A program made the position numbers and the translations under genes. From positions 1 through 41,032 of IMG/VR virus record IMGVR_UViG_3300048061_000701: a stretch of DNA of 41,032 bases; one strand, given 5' to 3'. A model generated the notes under the pieces. It was not told the DNA's origin and ran no database searches. It saw only the letters and a list, made by a program, of their open reading frames with translations. Each line of letters opens with the position of its first letter. Within the stretch, counting starts at the first letter, position 1. Of this stretch, positions 10,716 to 22,800 are shown in pieces. The DNA comes from a virus.

Positions 10716-12199
10716 TAGACAACCACGAGATTACCGACCATTCCAGAGTGAATGGTGCATTGATAGACATATGTTGTGCCTGCTGCAAGGGTCATAGGCA
10801 CGGTCCAATATTGGACTGCAGTTTGGGATCCACTCACACCAGCAGTTACAGCAGATCCAGCATTTGTCTGTCTCAGAGCAAATGGGTGTCCACTACCAGT
10901 AGTGTTATTAAATCTATACGTGAAACCACGATAGACATAGATGGTTGGGTTTCCAGTTCCACTCCATCCATTGTTGTTGAAGGAATATCCACCACCTGTC
11001 GTCCCAGAAATCTCGAAACCCACAGCAGGAGTTGCAACCGCTTCAACTTCACCACTTGTATTAGTAATGAAACTCTGATTCTCTGACAGAGACTGACCAC
11101 TAGCAAGAAACAATTCAGCAGCAATGCTGACGTTATTCTCAGTAACAGTTGTCGTTACGCCGTTGCCACCAACGACTGCCAATGATCCAGTAGTGGAATT
11201 GGAAGTAGTAGTGCCAGAATCGCCAGTTACCGTAGCAAAAATATTTTGATCAACGTTAGGGGAATCATTAGTGATTGTTAGATTATCACCACCCACAGCA
11301 GTGGAGATCCCAGTACCGCCAACAAAGTTAACAGTAGTAGTAGCACTGCCAGCCGTTTTGGATCCCGAATCAGATCCGATAACAGAGAAAAGATTTTGAT
11401 CAGGATCACCTAACGTCCCCGTCATTGCAATTGTTAATGTATCTCCAGCAATGGTCGTGGAAATATTTGTGCCACCAGATACAGTGAGGACATCAGTAGC
11501 AGCACTCGCAGTAGTAGATCCCGTATCAGCATTAAAACCTTCAAATAAATTCTGTGTAGATCCACCGCCTCCAGATGCAGTGGCATCGTTGTCTGGATAC
11601 CAATTGCTATTGGCAGCAGACCATTTAAGGACTTGACCATCGGAGGGACCACCACCAACTGTCATGTCAACATCGGTTAACTCACCAACGCTAGATCCAG
11701 AATCAATCAGTTGGACCCAAGCACCGCCATGTGCAAAGTATCCATGATTCTCAGCATGGACATGTGCAAACATACCATGATGATCTGCTGCAGCAGGAAG
11801 ATCTGCGGTTTCAGCAAAATGGTTTGAATACTTTAGTTTACCGTCTGTGCCATCAATATATGTCAGAGCACTTCCAGTGCCACCTGCCCAAAACTTAATA
11901 TGACCACTACCGTTAGGTTTTATGACGACATCGCCATTGTTTGTTGAGCTGACTTGGAATCCACCAACATCTAAATTAGAAGTTAACGTATCAAAATCTC
12001 CCTCAGCAAATTGGGATCCATTCCATTTTAATAATTGTCCTGAGGTAGGACTGCCAATATTCACCAACAGGTTGGTGTCATTACCAAGAGCGGTATAAAC
12101 TTCGTCAATGACGCTATTCAGTTTGATAGCACCATCTCTGAGACTATCACCTGTTCCGTCATTTGCTGACGATCCAATACTAAGATTCTGTTTTGCCAT
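10715..12199 (-). CDS. gp10-like fibre with C-terminal cupredoxin-like domain
   Basis: A 494-residue fibre protein. Residues 1-40 (QNLSIGSSANDGTGDSLRDG, then IKLNSVIDEVY) match the N-terminal baseplate-attachment motif of T4 gp10 (QNINIGNVVDDGTGDYLR as I recall it). A His-rich patch follows at 139-161 (H140, H141, H146, H148, H152, H157). Three tandem repeats of about 50 residues start near 216, 268 and 318, each opening with QN(L/I)F and closing with a GGxxIxTxVxGDxLTI-type strand. Residues 415-494 look like a cupredoxin: TIYVYRGFTYRF, then GHPFALR (H438), then YQCTIHSGMVG (C481, H484, M487). C-x2-H-x2-M is the amicyanin-type copper loop. The late promoter is at 12222; no Shine-Dalgarno is obvious. 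Attachment through the N-terminus with a metal-binding tip is my inference. Confidence 0.85.
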   Translation of the reverse strand: MAKQNLSIGSSANDGTGDSLRDGAIKLNSVIDEVYTALGNDTNLLVNIGSPTSGQLLKWNGSQFAEGDFDTLTSNLDVGGFQVSSTNNGDVVIKPNGSGHIKFWAGGTGSALTYIDGTDGKLKYSNHFAETADLPAAADHHGMFAHVHAENHGYFAHGGAWVQLIDSGSSVGELTDVDMTVGGGPSDGQVLKWSAANSNWYPDNDATASGGGGSTQNLFEGFNADTGSTTASAATDVLTVSGGTNISTTIAGDTLTIAMTGTLGDPDQNLFSVIGSDSGSKTAGSATTTVNFVGGTGISTAVGGDNLTITNDSPNVDQNIFATVTGDSGTTTSNSTTGSLAVVGGNGVTTTVTENNVSIAAELFLASGQSLSENQSFITNTSGEVEAVATPAVGFEISGTTGGGYSFNNNGWSGTGNPTIYVYRGFTYRFNNTTGSGHPFALRQTNAGSAVTAGVSGSQTAVQYWTVPMTLAAGTTYVYQCTIHSGMVGNLVVV

Positions 12200-12221
12200 G
12201 GTGGGTAGATTTCTACAGTGT

Positions 12222-12228
12222 TATTTAG
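12222..12228 (-). promoter_or_regulatory. Late promoter motif sharing a stop codon
   Basis: The minus strand reads CTAAATA. The TAA in it (12225-12227) is also the stop codon of the YHYH gene upstream. The motif ends 22 bases before the ATG of the gp10-like fibre gene at 12199. It is the likely late promoter of the fibre and 627-residue genes. Confidence 0.65.
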
Positions 12229-13817
12229 GTGCCATCGAAGGTTTGTGCCGTAGAGTCGAGAGTACTCTGCGTGCTATCGAATCTATTAGCGGTAGATCCG
12301 CTTCCACCGCCAGATCCAGTAACAGTCAATACTGCTGCATTGGAATCAAGTGGTGAGTTTTCTGCTTGAATTGATACTCCCAAAGGACCGATGATACGGC
12401 AACGGAATCTGTATCCCGTCATGTATGCAAGAGTGCTGAGTGTATAGGAGTTTGCAGTTGCTCCTGTAATAGCAGCGAATGCGAAACCGCCGTCTGTGGA
12501 GCGATACCACTGATATGCAATAGGTCCGTTTTCTGGACTGATCTCTGCCTGCACAGTAAACGTTGCCGTTTCTCCAGGGTTTGTTGTTGCATTCTGAGGT
12601 TGTGATGTAAACACCAGAGTTGGAAGTACTGGTGGTCCACCATCACCACCACCGCCACTGGGTGGAGCAGCAGGTGCTTGTAATGTAAAGTTTGTATTGA
12701 TGGTCTCCCTAGTGGAAGATCCAATCATGTATGGAAACTCAGGGAGATCAATGTCGTCTGGGTCTACAGATAAGAAATATGCAAAGGTGCCACCCTGGAA
12801 TTCTGGAGTAATGCAAAATCTACCATTATGGATGTCTAGGTCACCCGTTGCCTCTACATACTCCCAGTCCTCCACCAGAGCGCCTGCAGGGGGGTTTTGG
12901 ATGGTGTTACCATAGTCAGGTCTATCTGTCGTTTCAACTGATTTAGTTGAGTAGGAAGACTTCATAATTCTGGGAGTAGTCAGATTGTCCCATGGAGATG
13001 CATAAGCATAAGGTCCATAAATGGGGAATCCATCAAATGCAATACCGATGATCTTAGAATGACCATCAGGATGTCTCAGGTTATCGCCGTTATATTGTGT
13101 AGTGCCATAGTAATCATTGTATCCTGCCATCGAGGACCCTTCCCGCCAGCAATCTAAGAAGTGTGTATCGTGATAATGATACTGACCACTTTGCTCAGGA
13201 TGTCCACCACAATCATCATCACCAAAATCTACAGGAGACTGTGGATAGTGGGCATTCCAACTGAATCCTACTGGGGGGTTTCCACCAGCACCAGCAGAAG
13301 GGTTAAACAAAGCAACGCCATTAGCGGCAATGCCAATAGTACCAAGAGGAGTTGCGCTCCGACCATTTCGCTGATCATAATACTCATATGTGCCGCTAGT
13401 TAGAGACTCTTGGTCTCTCATAATAAAGTCAAGTCTATCTGATGTTGCCAACCAACATTCGTCTTCGATGGATGTAAATGTAGTACCCTTATAGAGGAAT
13501 ACTCTTTTAATACCATCACTGAAGGTAACCATAAGTCTGTCACCCACTTGAATCTCATTGTTAAACAACGAGTTATCATTACCAGATATGACTATAGACC
13601 TAAGGAACCCGTCTTGATTCCAAACGTTAGTATCGAATGTGCGACTAATACCAAAGGTCCCACCACGGTAAGTAAAAGCATGATCGAAATCTTGCTCCGT
13701 TACTGTGTTTGGGTTGTTGGCATTAGGAAACGTGCCAAACCCTACAGGAGAGGGAAGACCATCCGCCTCTACTGTAAGAATGTCAGTGGCATCGTTATAA
13801 CTTGCAGTTGCCCCCAT
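12225..13817 (-). CDS. YHYH-domain and Ig-like structural protein
   Basis: A 530-residue protein. Residues 1-160 form an unassigned beta-rich start. Residues about 160-400 are a YHYH family domain, with the literal motif QYHYHDTHF near 210, HSKIIGIAFDGFPIYGPYAY near 252-271 and a GxFAYFL..EFPYMIG closing segment. A Gly/Pro linker (PPSGGGGDGGPP) leads to an Ig-like domain (SQPQNATTNPGETATFTV, then YQWYRS), followed by a short FDST/LDST/FDGT tail repeat. The giant protein has both a YHYH-like and an Ig-like domain, so this gene may have arisen from part of it. YHYH function is not established. The ATG is only 11 bases from the late-promoter motif, so the mRNA may be nearly leaderless. I expect an exposed baseplate or fibre-associated adhesin. 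Confidence 0.85.
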   Translation of the reverse strand: MGATASYNDATDILTVEADGLPSPVGFGTFPNANNPNTVTEQDFDHAFTYRGGTFGISRTFDTNVWNQDGFLRSIVISGNDNSLFNNEIQVGDRLMVTFSDGIKRVFLYKGTTFTSIEDECWLATSDRLDFIMRDQESLTSGTYEYYDQRNGRSATPLGTIGIAANGVALFNPSAGAGGNPPVGFSWNAHYPQSPVDFGDDDCGGHPEQSGQYHYHDTHFLDCWREGSSMAGYNDYYGTTQYNGDNLRHPDGHSKIIGIAFDGFPIYGPYAYASPWDNLTTPRIMKSSYSTKSVETTDRPDYGNTIQNPPAGALVEDWEYVEATGDLDIHNGRFCITPEFQGGTFAYFLSVDPDDIDLPEFPYMIGSSTRETINTNFTLQAPAAPPSGGGGDGGPPVLPTLVFTSQPQNATTNPGETATFTVQAEISPENGPIAYQWYRSTDGGFAFAAITGATANSYTLSTLAYMTGYRFRCRIIGPLGVSIQAENSPLDSNAAVLTVTGSGGGSGSTANRFDSTQSTLDSTAQTFDGT

Positions 13818-13828
13818 GGTTTTACTTT

Positions 13829-13835
13829 TATTTAG
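13829..13835 (-). promoter_or_regulatory. Late promoter motif sharing the giant gene's stop
   Basis: The minus strand reads CTAAATA, with its TAA (13832-13834) serving as the stop codon of the 7072-residue gene. The motif ends only 11 bases before the ATG at 13817. A T4-type start site a few bases downstream of the motif would give a very short leader without a Shine-Dalgarno. Confidence 0.65.
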
Positions 13836-16800
13836 ATGTCGTCGAAGATTTGATCTGGAGTGAAGTTACTAATCACAGTAGCACCAGTCTGGACCGTGAG
13901 GATAGCAGACAGTGAGTAAACAGGTGTAGCACCTGCAGCAGTAATTGCAACTCTGTATTCATCACCATCGTCTGCCTGAGCAGCATCGTTGGTATTGAAT
14001 GTTGACTGGTTAGCACCGATGATGTTACTCCAGGTCTGAGTGCCGTATTCCTTCTTCTGCCACTGGTAGTTGAGTTGCTGACTGTTGGAGACAGTAGCAG
14101 CAACCGTGAAGGATGCAGTCTGACCTTGGTTAACCGTTACGTTTACAGGATCCTGAGAGATCGCAATCGCGCCAGGAGTAATCGTAGTGGTGTCGCCATC
14201 AATTGCCTCATCAGCGTTGTAGATATCTCTACCACCGTTGACAGGCGTGCCTGAAGGATTAACAAAGTCGTCTGGGACAATATTGTCAATCTCAACTAAT
14301 GGTTGTAGATAAGAAACACCAGGGGTCTTCACGTCAATGCGTGTGATACCCATGAGTGCCTTGATACGACCATCGAAACCTGAGGATGAAATCACGTCCA
14401 CGTTGGGGCGTGAGGTGTAACCATCGCCAGAGTTGGTGAGGATTGCACTATTCAACTGACCAGAGCGGATTGTTGCCAATGCAGCAGCGTTACGTCCCTT
14501 AACAGATCCTGTGTATTCAAAGGTGATCAAGGAGTTTGAAGATTCGATCAGAGCAACGTCACGAGCGAATTCCTCACCATCAATCTCAAGTTTGTCACCT
14601 GCTTCCACAGGTGGCACAACGGTTGCAGCGATCACGTCAGTATCAGATCCAATGTAGGAGAATCCAACAAAGGTTGATCCTGCGCGAGGCACTTCAGCAA
14701 AGATGATTCTAGATCCGACGATCTCGTATGCGACGCCAGGTTCTTGAATAATACCGTTGAGTGAAACGATGATGTTGTTTTCTGGGCGAATCACGTTAGA
14801 AGAAACACCTTCAGTCAGAGTCAGCGAGTAGAAGAGACCTTCACGTCTGAGGTTGAAGGACGAGCGCAAGGAGTCAAACTCGAAGCTGATATCGTCCATC
14901 TGACGGAGTTTACCAACGTAGTAACCAACGAATTCAGATCCAATGTCAGGTGCCTCAGAGAAGTTAATCTTGTCTGAGAATGCAACGTAGGAGTTGTTAC
15001 CACCAGGAGGTTGTAGGATGCCATTGACGAAGATGAGCATGTGACCAGCGGGATCTGGGAAGTATGCTTCACCATTGCTGATCGTGAGATCAAACTGTGT
15101 CTGACTACCGTCGAAACCACGGAAGTAACGATCAACGCGACCCTCAAGCGTGCGTGCCTTAGCAACCACACCACCCCAACCATAGTCGGAGACGACGGTC
15201 ATATTGTTAAGGAAGTCACCCTTGACATTTTCCAACCAGACGGTTGCTGTGATACCCTGCTGGTCAATAGCAGCCACGCGCCCGTAGGAGTTATATGTAG
15301 TGTCTATGACCGAGGTAACGTTAGCGTAGATGCTTGGGAAGTTAGATCCAAGATCAAGTTTACCGATGTTATTAGATCCAATGGTAAGAGCAGTGATATC
15401 TTCACCCGTGCCTATAGGAATCAAGTTACCGATAAACAAGCGATGGATGCCATAGTTTGGATCAGCAGGATCTGCGTTGATGCCATTGATATATTCAGTT
15501 ACCGTTGCACGGAACCCAGGATCCTTCAGTGTGGTGCCTTGCAGGAGGACGACCTCATCACCAACACGGAATGTATCGGAAATGCCAGTGTCAACGATTG
15601 CAGTGCCAAGCTCCAACTGATAGATGTTGGTGCCGTGGATATACTGGTTAAGTTGAATCTGTGTGCCAGAGAGACCCTTAATTTCGAGGATGTAGTCAGT
15701 GACGCTACCGTAGATGATATCGCCAGCATCCCATGCATCTCCGATGGTTTCAACGTCAATCGTAATACGACCACCGTCATTACCTGTAAGAGATCCAGAC
15801 TTATTGAGATATGTGTTAGCGTATGCCTCAGTAGCAGATGCCTTGTCAAACAACCAGTCGCCCTGTGCGAATGATCCTCTCTCAACGTTAATCAACATGC
15901 GAGAATCGAAGGAGGTAACTTCGGCAGTCGTGCCACTATCAGCACCAACCAAGATATCGCCTACGTTGATCACACCCGCGACAGTAGTTAGATTGACGAA
16001 GTTGAGACCGTCGTTATCGGTCCTATCAGACTGGAGAATTATGCCAGAAACAGCAGGATTTGATTGGACTGTGATTTGCTCACCGTTCTGGAAGTTTTCA
16101 TAAACACCCAGATTCTGACTTACGTTATTCAGATTATAACGAGTATAGAGTCTGTTAATCTCTGCTTGGTTGAGCGAGATGCTACCAACTTCAGATGAAG
16201 ATTCAGACGTGGTGCCGTAGATAACATCTGCGGGGTTGAATCCACCCTGGATAGGAGTCTGTGAAGGATCTGCTGGGAAGAGAGAAGCAGACCTATCGAT
16301 ACCAGTACGTCTGACGACGGAGAAGATCTGCTGACCAGTGTTGGCAGTGTTAACTTCAATTCTTCTAAATCTACCATCGTGCATGTAGTGAGCACCAACT
16401 TCAAACCACTGTGCAGTGGCAGTCATCACATACCAGTACGTCTGACCAGTAAATGCTGCGACTGAAGTCTCAGATGCTGGGATATACTGTAGGATGTCAC
16501 CACGACGGAAGGAGTTAACGCGGTTAATTCTGACTCTATATTCAGCGCGGTCGAAACCAACGGGGACGATAGGAGTAAGAGTAACCAGAGCAGGATCAGT
16601 GTTATAGTCATAACCCAATTCATACTTGGTGTTGATGTTAACTGCATCGCTACTTGGGACCCAAGTAACGCTACCTTCTGTTGGGAATTTAGATGTCTCT
16701 AATGAATACTCAATGGCATTGATAGAGGAGTCAATGATAAATTCAGATGCCTCACGGTTGTAATCCAAACGACCATCGATACCTAACTGATAGGTATTGT

Positions 16801-19800
16801 AGGTTGTCCAACCAGGATCTTCAGTCAACTGATACAACACAGACTTGATATACTCACGCACGCGAGTGTTTGCATAGATCAAGTGTGTGCGAGCTATATC
16901 CTGGAATGCAATGAAGTTCCCTTCACCGTCAAACCAGTTTTGGACCAGTCTAAATGCACCTGCGTTACCGCCAGTGATCATGTCATATCTGACTGCCTTG
17001 AGGATGTCAGCACAGAAGTCCACTGTCATTTCAGTGGTGCCATAGTAAGTCACAGTTTCATCAAACGCTCTCTGTGCGATAGCATCTTTGTTAAAGAGCA
17101 GCATGTTAGCGATAGATTTGTCGGTATTTAATCCAGCGCCAAGAGTATCAACCATGATGTCAAACAAGGTGTCGATCGCGGATTGTGGTCCTTCACATGT
17201 ACCTTGCTGATAGTTGCTATTTGTGTAAGCGTCAAGTCTAGTTGTCCTAACGATGGAATCCAACTGATTTGTGTTGTTGTTTGCTGCGTTTTCAATTGTA
17301 TCGATGTAAATCTCAAGAAGTGTATCGATAGCAGAAGCAACTTCAGCACAAGTCTGATTCCACTCAGCAGCAGAGGAGTCGTAGGTAAGACCAGTGTCCC
17401 TAACCGCAATATCAGGCGTATATTTAATAGGCCAGATCTTAGGTAGGATGCTAACGCGGTTTGTAACATCAGCAGGATTGCTAATTGCATCTGTGACCAG
17501 TTGCATTAGAGTATCAACTTCGGTTGCAACATTATCAGACTCACTACCTGTGTAGATAGGATCGACCAGACGTGATCTGTAGTATGACATATCACCTGTT
17601 GTGTATGCCCATGATGCTGTAGGCTCTCCTTGTGGGACGGTGCTGTCAGAAGACATTGTGGCAAAACCACCAGTAGATCCCCCTGCCAGCAATCCACCTG
17701 CCTCATAAAGACCAGTGTTTAGTCCAGGAGTTGAAGCTTCACCAATAAGGTTGCCGTCAATCCAGAGTTTGACACGACCAGATCCAGAAGCAACTGTGCC
17801 GCCAACTCTAATTTCCCAAGTGATCTCATGCTCACCACCATCGAAGTAATCTGAGAGAGTAGAGACTTGGACATCAAGGAGTGCAAGACCGTTGTCGCTA
17901 GCAGTAGATGCACCACCTGCATAGGAGTTAGCACCATTACCAGCACGGAGACGGAGGTATGTGCCGCTGTCTCTGATACCAATGAATGCACCAGCACCGT
18001 TTCCACCAAGCTCCCAGAGGACGCCATCGCTAGGTGTGCCAGCAGGAAGCACGGTTACACAACTACAAACCAGATCTTCGTCATTGGTAATACCAGTTGC
18101 AGAAGCAGATCCACTTGCAATGTTGTTTGTGCCGTTGGTAAATGTGCGAGTAACGACGTTATTGTAATCTCCACCAAGAGTGATACCCTCATCAACCAAT
18201 GAATTGCGGAGCACCGTAGTAGGTTTGGGGACTGCCTCGGAGAATGCCTGGACGCCACCGCTGTATGATGCAACGTTAGTAATAATTTGACCACGCATTG
18301 CACGCTTCACAAGCCTCTTCGCTTCTTCCAGAATCCAATTTACCTCTGTTGCCAGAGATGTAACGTGTGCGAGAGATCCACTGTATGTTGTATAGAACTC
18401 AGATACCCAGTTGATCCAGTTGTCTCCATCGTACTTGAGGTTGAAGACCAGTGCTCTGAGGATGTCAGTCACGTCATGGACGCAATCGATGCTACCGTTA
18501 GAAACAACAGCACCTTCATGTGCATTGACAAAGGTATGAGTATATTGCTCACCTGCAGGAGATGCACCAACGTTGATCGTAATCGTATCAGTGGTATGTG
18601 CAGTAATTAATCTAGATGTGGTGTATGCAGGGTCACCTTTACGGGGATAGTAGTTGGTAACGTTGTTACCATCAAGTGTGCATGTAAATCCAATAGAATC
18701 AGGTCTAACGGTAACTCTGTTACCTGTAACCAAACCATGACCTGCCATGGTAATGACCATCTCACCACTTGATGCAATGTAAGTTGCATCCGATGGAGTG
18801 TATTGCTGACCACCGTAAATTCCACCGTTAATACTCAGTGAAGGATACTGTGTCTGACCTGCCTTAACTGCTTGCTCAGCAATCCAACGAATGTTTGCAT
18901 CAATAGCATCGGCACAATCAGCAAAGATTTGCTCTTTGGGATTTGCCTCGTATGTAGAAGGATCAACGTTATTAGGATCGTTGCCAGGGATATAATCTCT
19001 ACCGAAACCATTTCTCATGGTTATGGTTGCAATATCCTTAACAATTTTCATGACGGAGACAGTTGCTTCCCAATCGTCTTCGATGTGCTTCAGAGAATTA
19101 TTCTCTGGCTCAACGTAGAGATTTGCAGCATCCCATGTTCTTTCATTACAGTTGTAGTTGAGGTCATGGACAAGAGCCTTAAGGATATCCTTAACGTCAT
19201 CACTACAGTTAACAGGACCACCCTTGATTTGGAATAGGGCATACTTGGACATGTCATTCATTGTCTCGACTGCCTCATGTGCAATCAGATCAATGTTTGC
19301 CGCGATAGCATTGGTAGCATCCTTATAACGATTCCAGTTAGAAACGTTATCCTGAGGATATCCTTCATCATCGATAATGATGGTATCATCTCTAAATGCA
19401 CCACGGGAAGTATACAGAGGTGTATGGTAATCATCTTGTGCCCATGCTGGGATACCAAGATCTCCAGAAACTTCTCCAGGAGAAAGGAGCAAGTTGTTAC
19501 CTGCTTTCTGTGTGAGATACTTGGCATGATGGAATGCATCAAGCATTGGATTCAACTCATGCTCAACATGAAGGATGTTGTTTTGATCATCCAGATAATT
19601 ATCAATGACTGCTTCCACATTGTATGTGCCACCCGTGCAAAGGTCAGCAATCACAGCAGGGAGAATGAATTGCTTAACATCCCTCTCGCAGTATGGTTGA
19701 CCATAACCAGGCATTTCCAAGAACTGTGTGAGCGTGCCATTGAGGTCAATCTCATACTTATTAAGGATGTATCCAGCAACTTCTTCTGCGATATAGTCGC

Positions 19801-22800
19801 GGTTTTTCCAGACCAAGACACCAGTGTCTCTGAAAATATCAGGATTAGGTGCAAGGACTTCTAGCACTTCACGACCCAGAGTATCAAACTCATCTTGGAT
19901 GGATTGAGATGCAGGAGTTGCGAAGTTGTTGGGAAGTCTCAATCTGTTTGTATAGGTGCCAGTCAGAGTTGTGTCAGTTGTAGTAATTACATACTTACAA
20001 AGGACGAATGCCTGATCCCATGCATACAGAGTTTGTAGAATCTCGTTACCAACGTGCTTCAGTTTGCCTGATGCTTCGAGGTAAGTACGAGCGGTGTATA
20101 GTGAGTTGTAGTTACCACCGTCTCTCAAGTCCTTGACAAGAGCGCCGATGATGTAGTCTTTAGTATCCCTGATACACTTGTTGGTGCCACCATAACTACC
20201 TTCGGCCACGTTGTTGCCTGGGATGACAAAATCAGGGAATGCTGCTTCCATTCTACCGACTGCTTCTTCAGCAATCCAGGCAGCGTTAAGATCGATAATA
20301 TCAGCACAGTTTCTGTGATCTGATCTACCAAGATCAACGTTTTCAATGATTGCAAAGTTTTGATCGTAGTTAAGTTCCTTGATAGCAGCAGAGGAGATAC
20401 GCTGACCAGTGTAGATAGCATATGTTTCCTGATTATCCATGACGAATGGTTGCTCACCGTCAAGACCAAACTTCACATACTGGTTAGAGTAGTCGATCTG
20501 AGTAGGAGGCACGAATCCAGTGTTGAAGTCGGACTCTCCATTCTTAACAACCACGTTGTCCATGTAACCAGTAAACTGATTGGCAGCGTTGAAGTCAGCG
20601 CCGACGTAGATAGCAGCATAACCATAATCGTTGGTATCAGCGTAGTTGCCACCAACCTGCACGCCATCAACATAGAGTTGTAAGACGCTAGTAGTCCTGA
20701 CAACTGCAACGTGATGCCAGTTATTAGCAAGCAGCGTGCCACCAGTCAGCAGTTGAGATGTGCCGTTGTAGACAGTGATTGCACCAGAAGTCTGCAGAGT
20801 AATTCTCAAACCAGCGGTAGCAGACAGACGACGGAAGTCAAACAGATGCTGAGTTGTGCTCAGGTTATCTGCTCTAAACCAACCTTGGACAGTAAAGTCT
20901 GCAGTATTGCCGAAGGAGAAGTCGTAACTATCTTTAGTGACCAAATATCCAGTAGATGGGAATTTGATAGACTTCTTACCGCTAAGTCTCTTGTATTTCT
21001 CGATAACACTTAGAGAAACACCGTTTTGGTTAGCAGTGGTGGAGTTGGTAATATACTCACCATCCTGGAATGATCCAGTAACAGCGTCAGCAAAGATCCA
21101 CTTCAAACCAGAGTTAGATCCAATTGCTTCAAATTGGGCACCGCTAGTAATACCAGTAATGGTGTCGCCAACGATAAACAAACCACCCGCACGATCCTTA
21201 TATGCAATCTTCGTGGTGCGGATGTTTTCACCAGCAACGAAGGTGCCATCAGTGATGCTTGCGAGAGCGTTAATATTATTGAGATTTTGTGCTGCAATCG
21301 CAGTCGTAGAGATGTCTACGAGCGTAGCGATATATGCCTGGACGTTAGCACAATTCTGGATTGTTTCATTTCGGCCTGAGTAGTAATTAGGGTCGAAATA
21401 CTTGGCAGTTGTGCCACCGCCAGTGAAGACTGCATTATCCAGTCCCTTGACGAATGTATGTGTATATCCACCGCCACTACTGACTGAATTGGCAGAAGCA
21501 GAAACGAATGTGTGAGCATACTGCTGATCAGCAGGAGATGCTGCAACGTTAACCGTAATGGTGGTTGCATCAGCACCATGGATAAACAGACGCTTGCCAG
21601 ATGCAGGGTCAGTAGATCTAGGATATGTGTGAGTGGTGCCATTAGCATCCATATCACATGTGAATACCAACGAATCGTTAGCAATAGTCACATAGTCATT
21701 GATTTCAAGACTGTGGGATCCAATAGTCAATACCATATCACCCGTTGCTGGATTGTAGGTAGCAGCAGTTGGTGTGAATTGGACCAGAGGAGATGCGCCA
21801 ACGTTGACTGTGATTGTAGTGCCAGTCTCAGCACTAATAGCAAGAGGAGTGTTGAATGCAGGATCTCCAGCACGAGGATAGTCGTGGAAGGATGCATCGT
21901 TATCCGAATCACAAGTAAACTTCAGAGAGTGTGGACGGATCGTAACAGTATCCGAAGTTGTCAGTGAGTGAGTGCCAATGGTAAGAACCATTTGACCATT
22001 TGAAGGTGTGTAGACTGCAGCAGACACATCGAATTCTTGCAGGTCATCTTCACCACCGCTGTAGGATCCTTGATATGTTGTAGGATCTTTCAGCATGAAT
22101 CCAGTGACAGAAGTCCTGGAATTGACTTGATAATAGAGGAGGTTGTTGATTGCCTGGAAGGACAAGTGCATTGCCTTATCGATAGCAGTCAGAGATTCTG
22201 CATACTCACCGATTAGACCGTTAGCAATAGGTGCTCCAGCAGCATCGAAATACTTCTTAGTGAATTCGATGATGTTGTAGTTACCACCCTGAGAAACGTC
22301 TTCTGCCAAGGCATCGATCATCAGACCGATGTCACGACGACACTTGATTTGACCAGGAGAATAGGTGCCTTTCGACTCATCAGGGAGGTCAACCAGCGTG
22401 CCATTCAGCAGAGTCTCATCAACCACATCATAGAGAGTGGTGATTGCTGCTTGGACATCGCTGCAGTTGTCAGTGCCATTGTTAGACTGGTTAGCACCGT
22501 TAGTGCCATAAGGATCGTTAGGTGATGGGTCAGCAGTGATACCGTTGCCATCATAACCACCATGATCTACCTCGCTCCAAGGAACGTAAGTGATACCTTG
22601 ATTAGGTTGACCACTTGGCACAGTGAAACTATTAGTCAGATTGTTGACGATTGCCAACTTCATCATGTCTTTTGCTTTTTCAAATCCATAACGAGTCTCA
22701 GCAGACTCATTGTTGACATACACAAAGTTGCCATCTACATCAAAATACTTGGCACAAAGTTTACGAGTATAGACATTACCACCACGGAAAATGTCAATGG

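Noticed and set aside
15041-15874. 277-codon plus-strand open frame antisense to the giant gene
   Set aside because: It has no ribosome-binding site or recognisable motif, and lies entirely opposite a recognisable reading frame. Long antisense frames are expected opposite a 21-kb gene.
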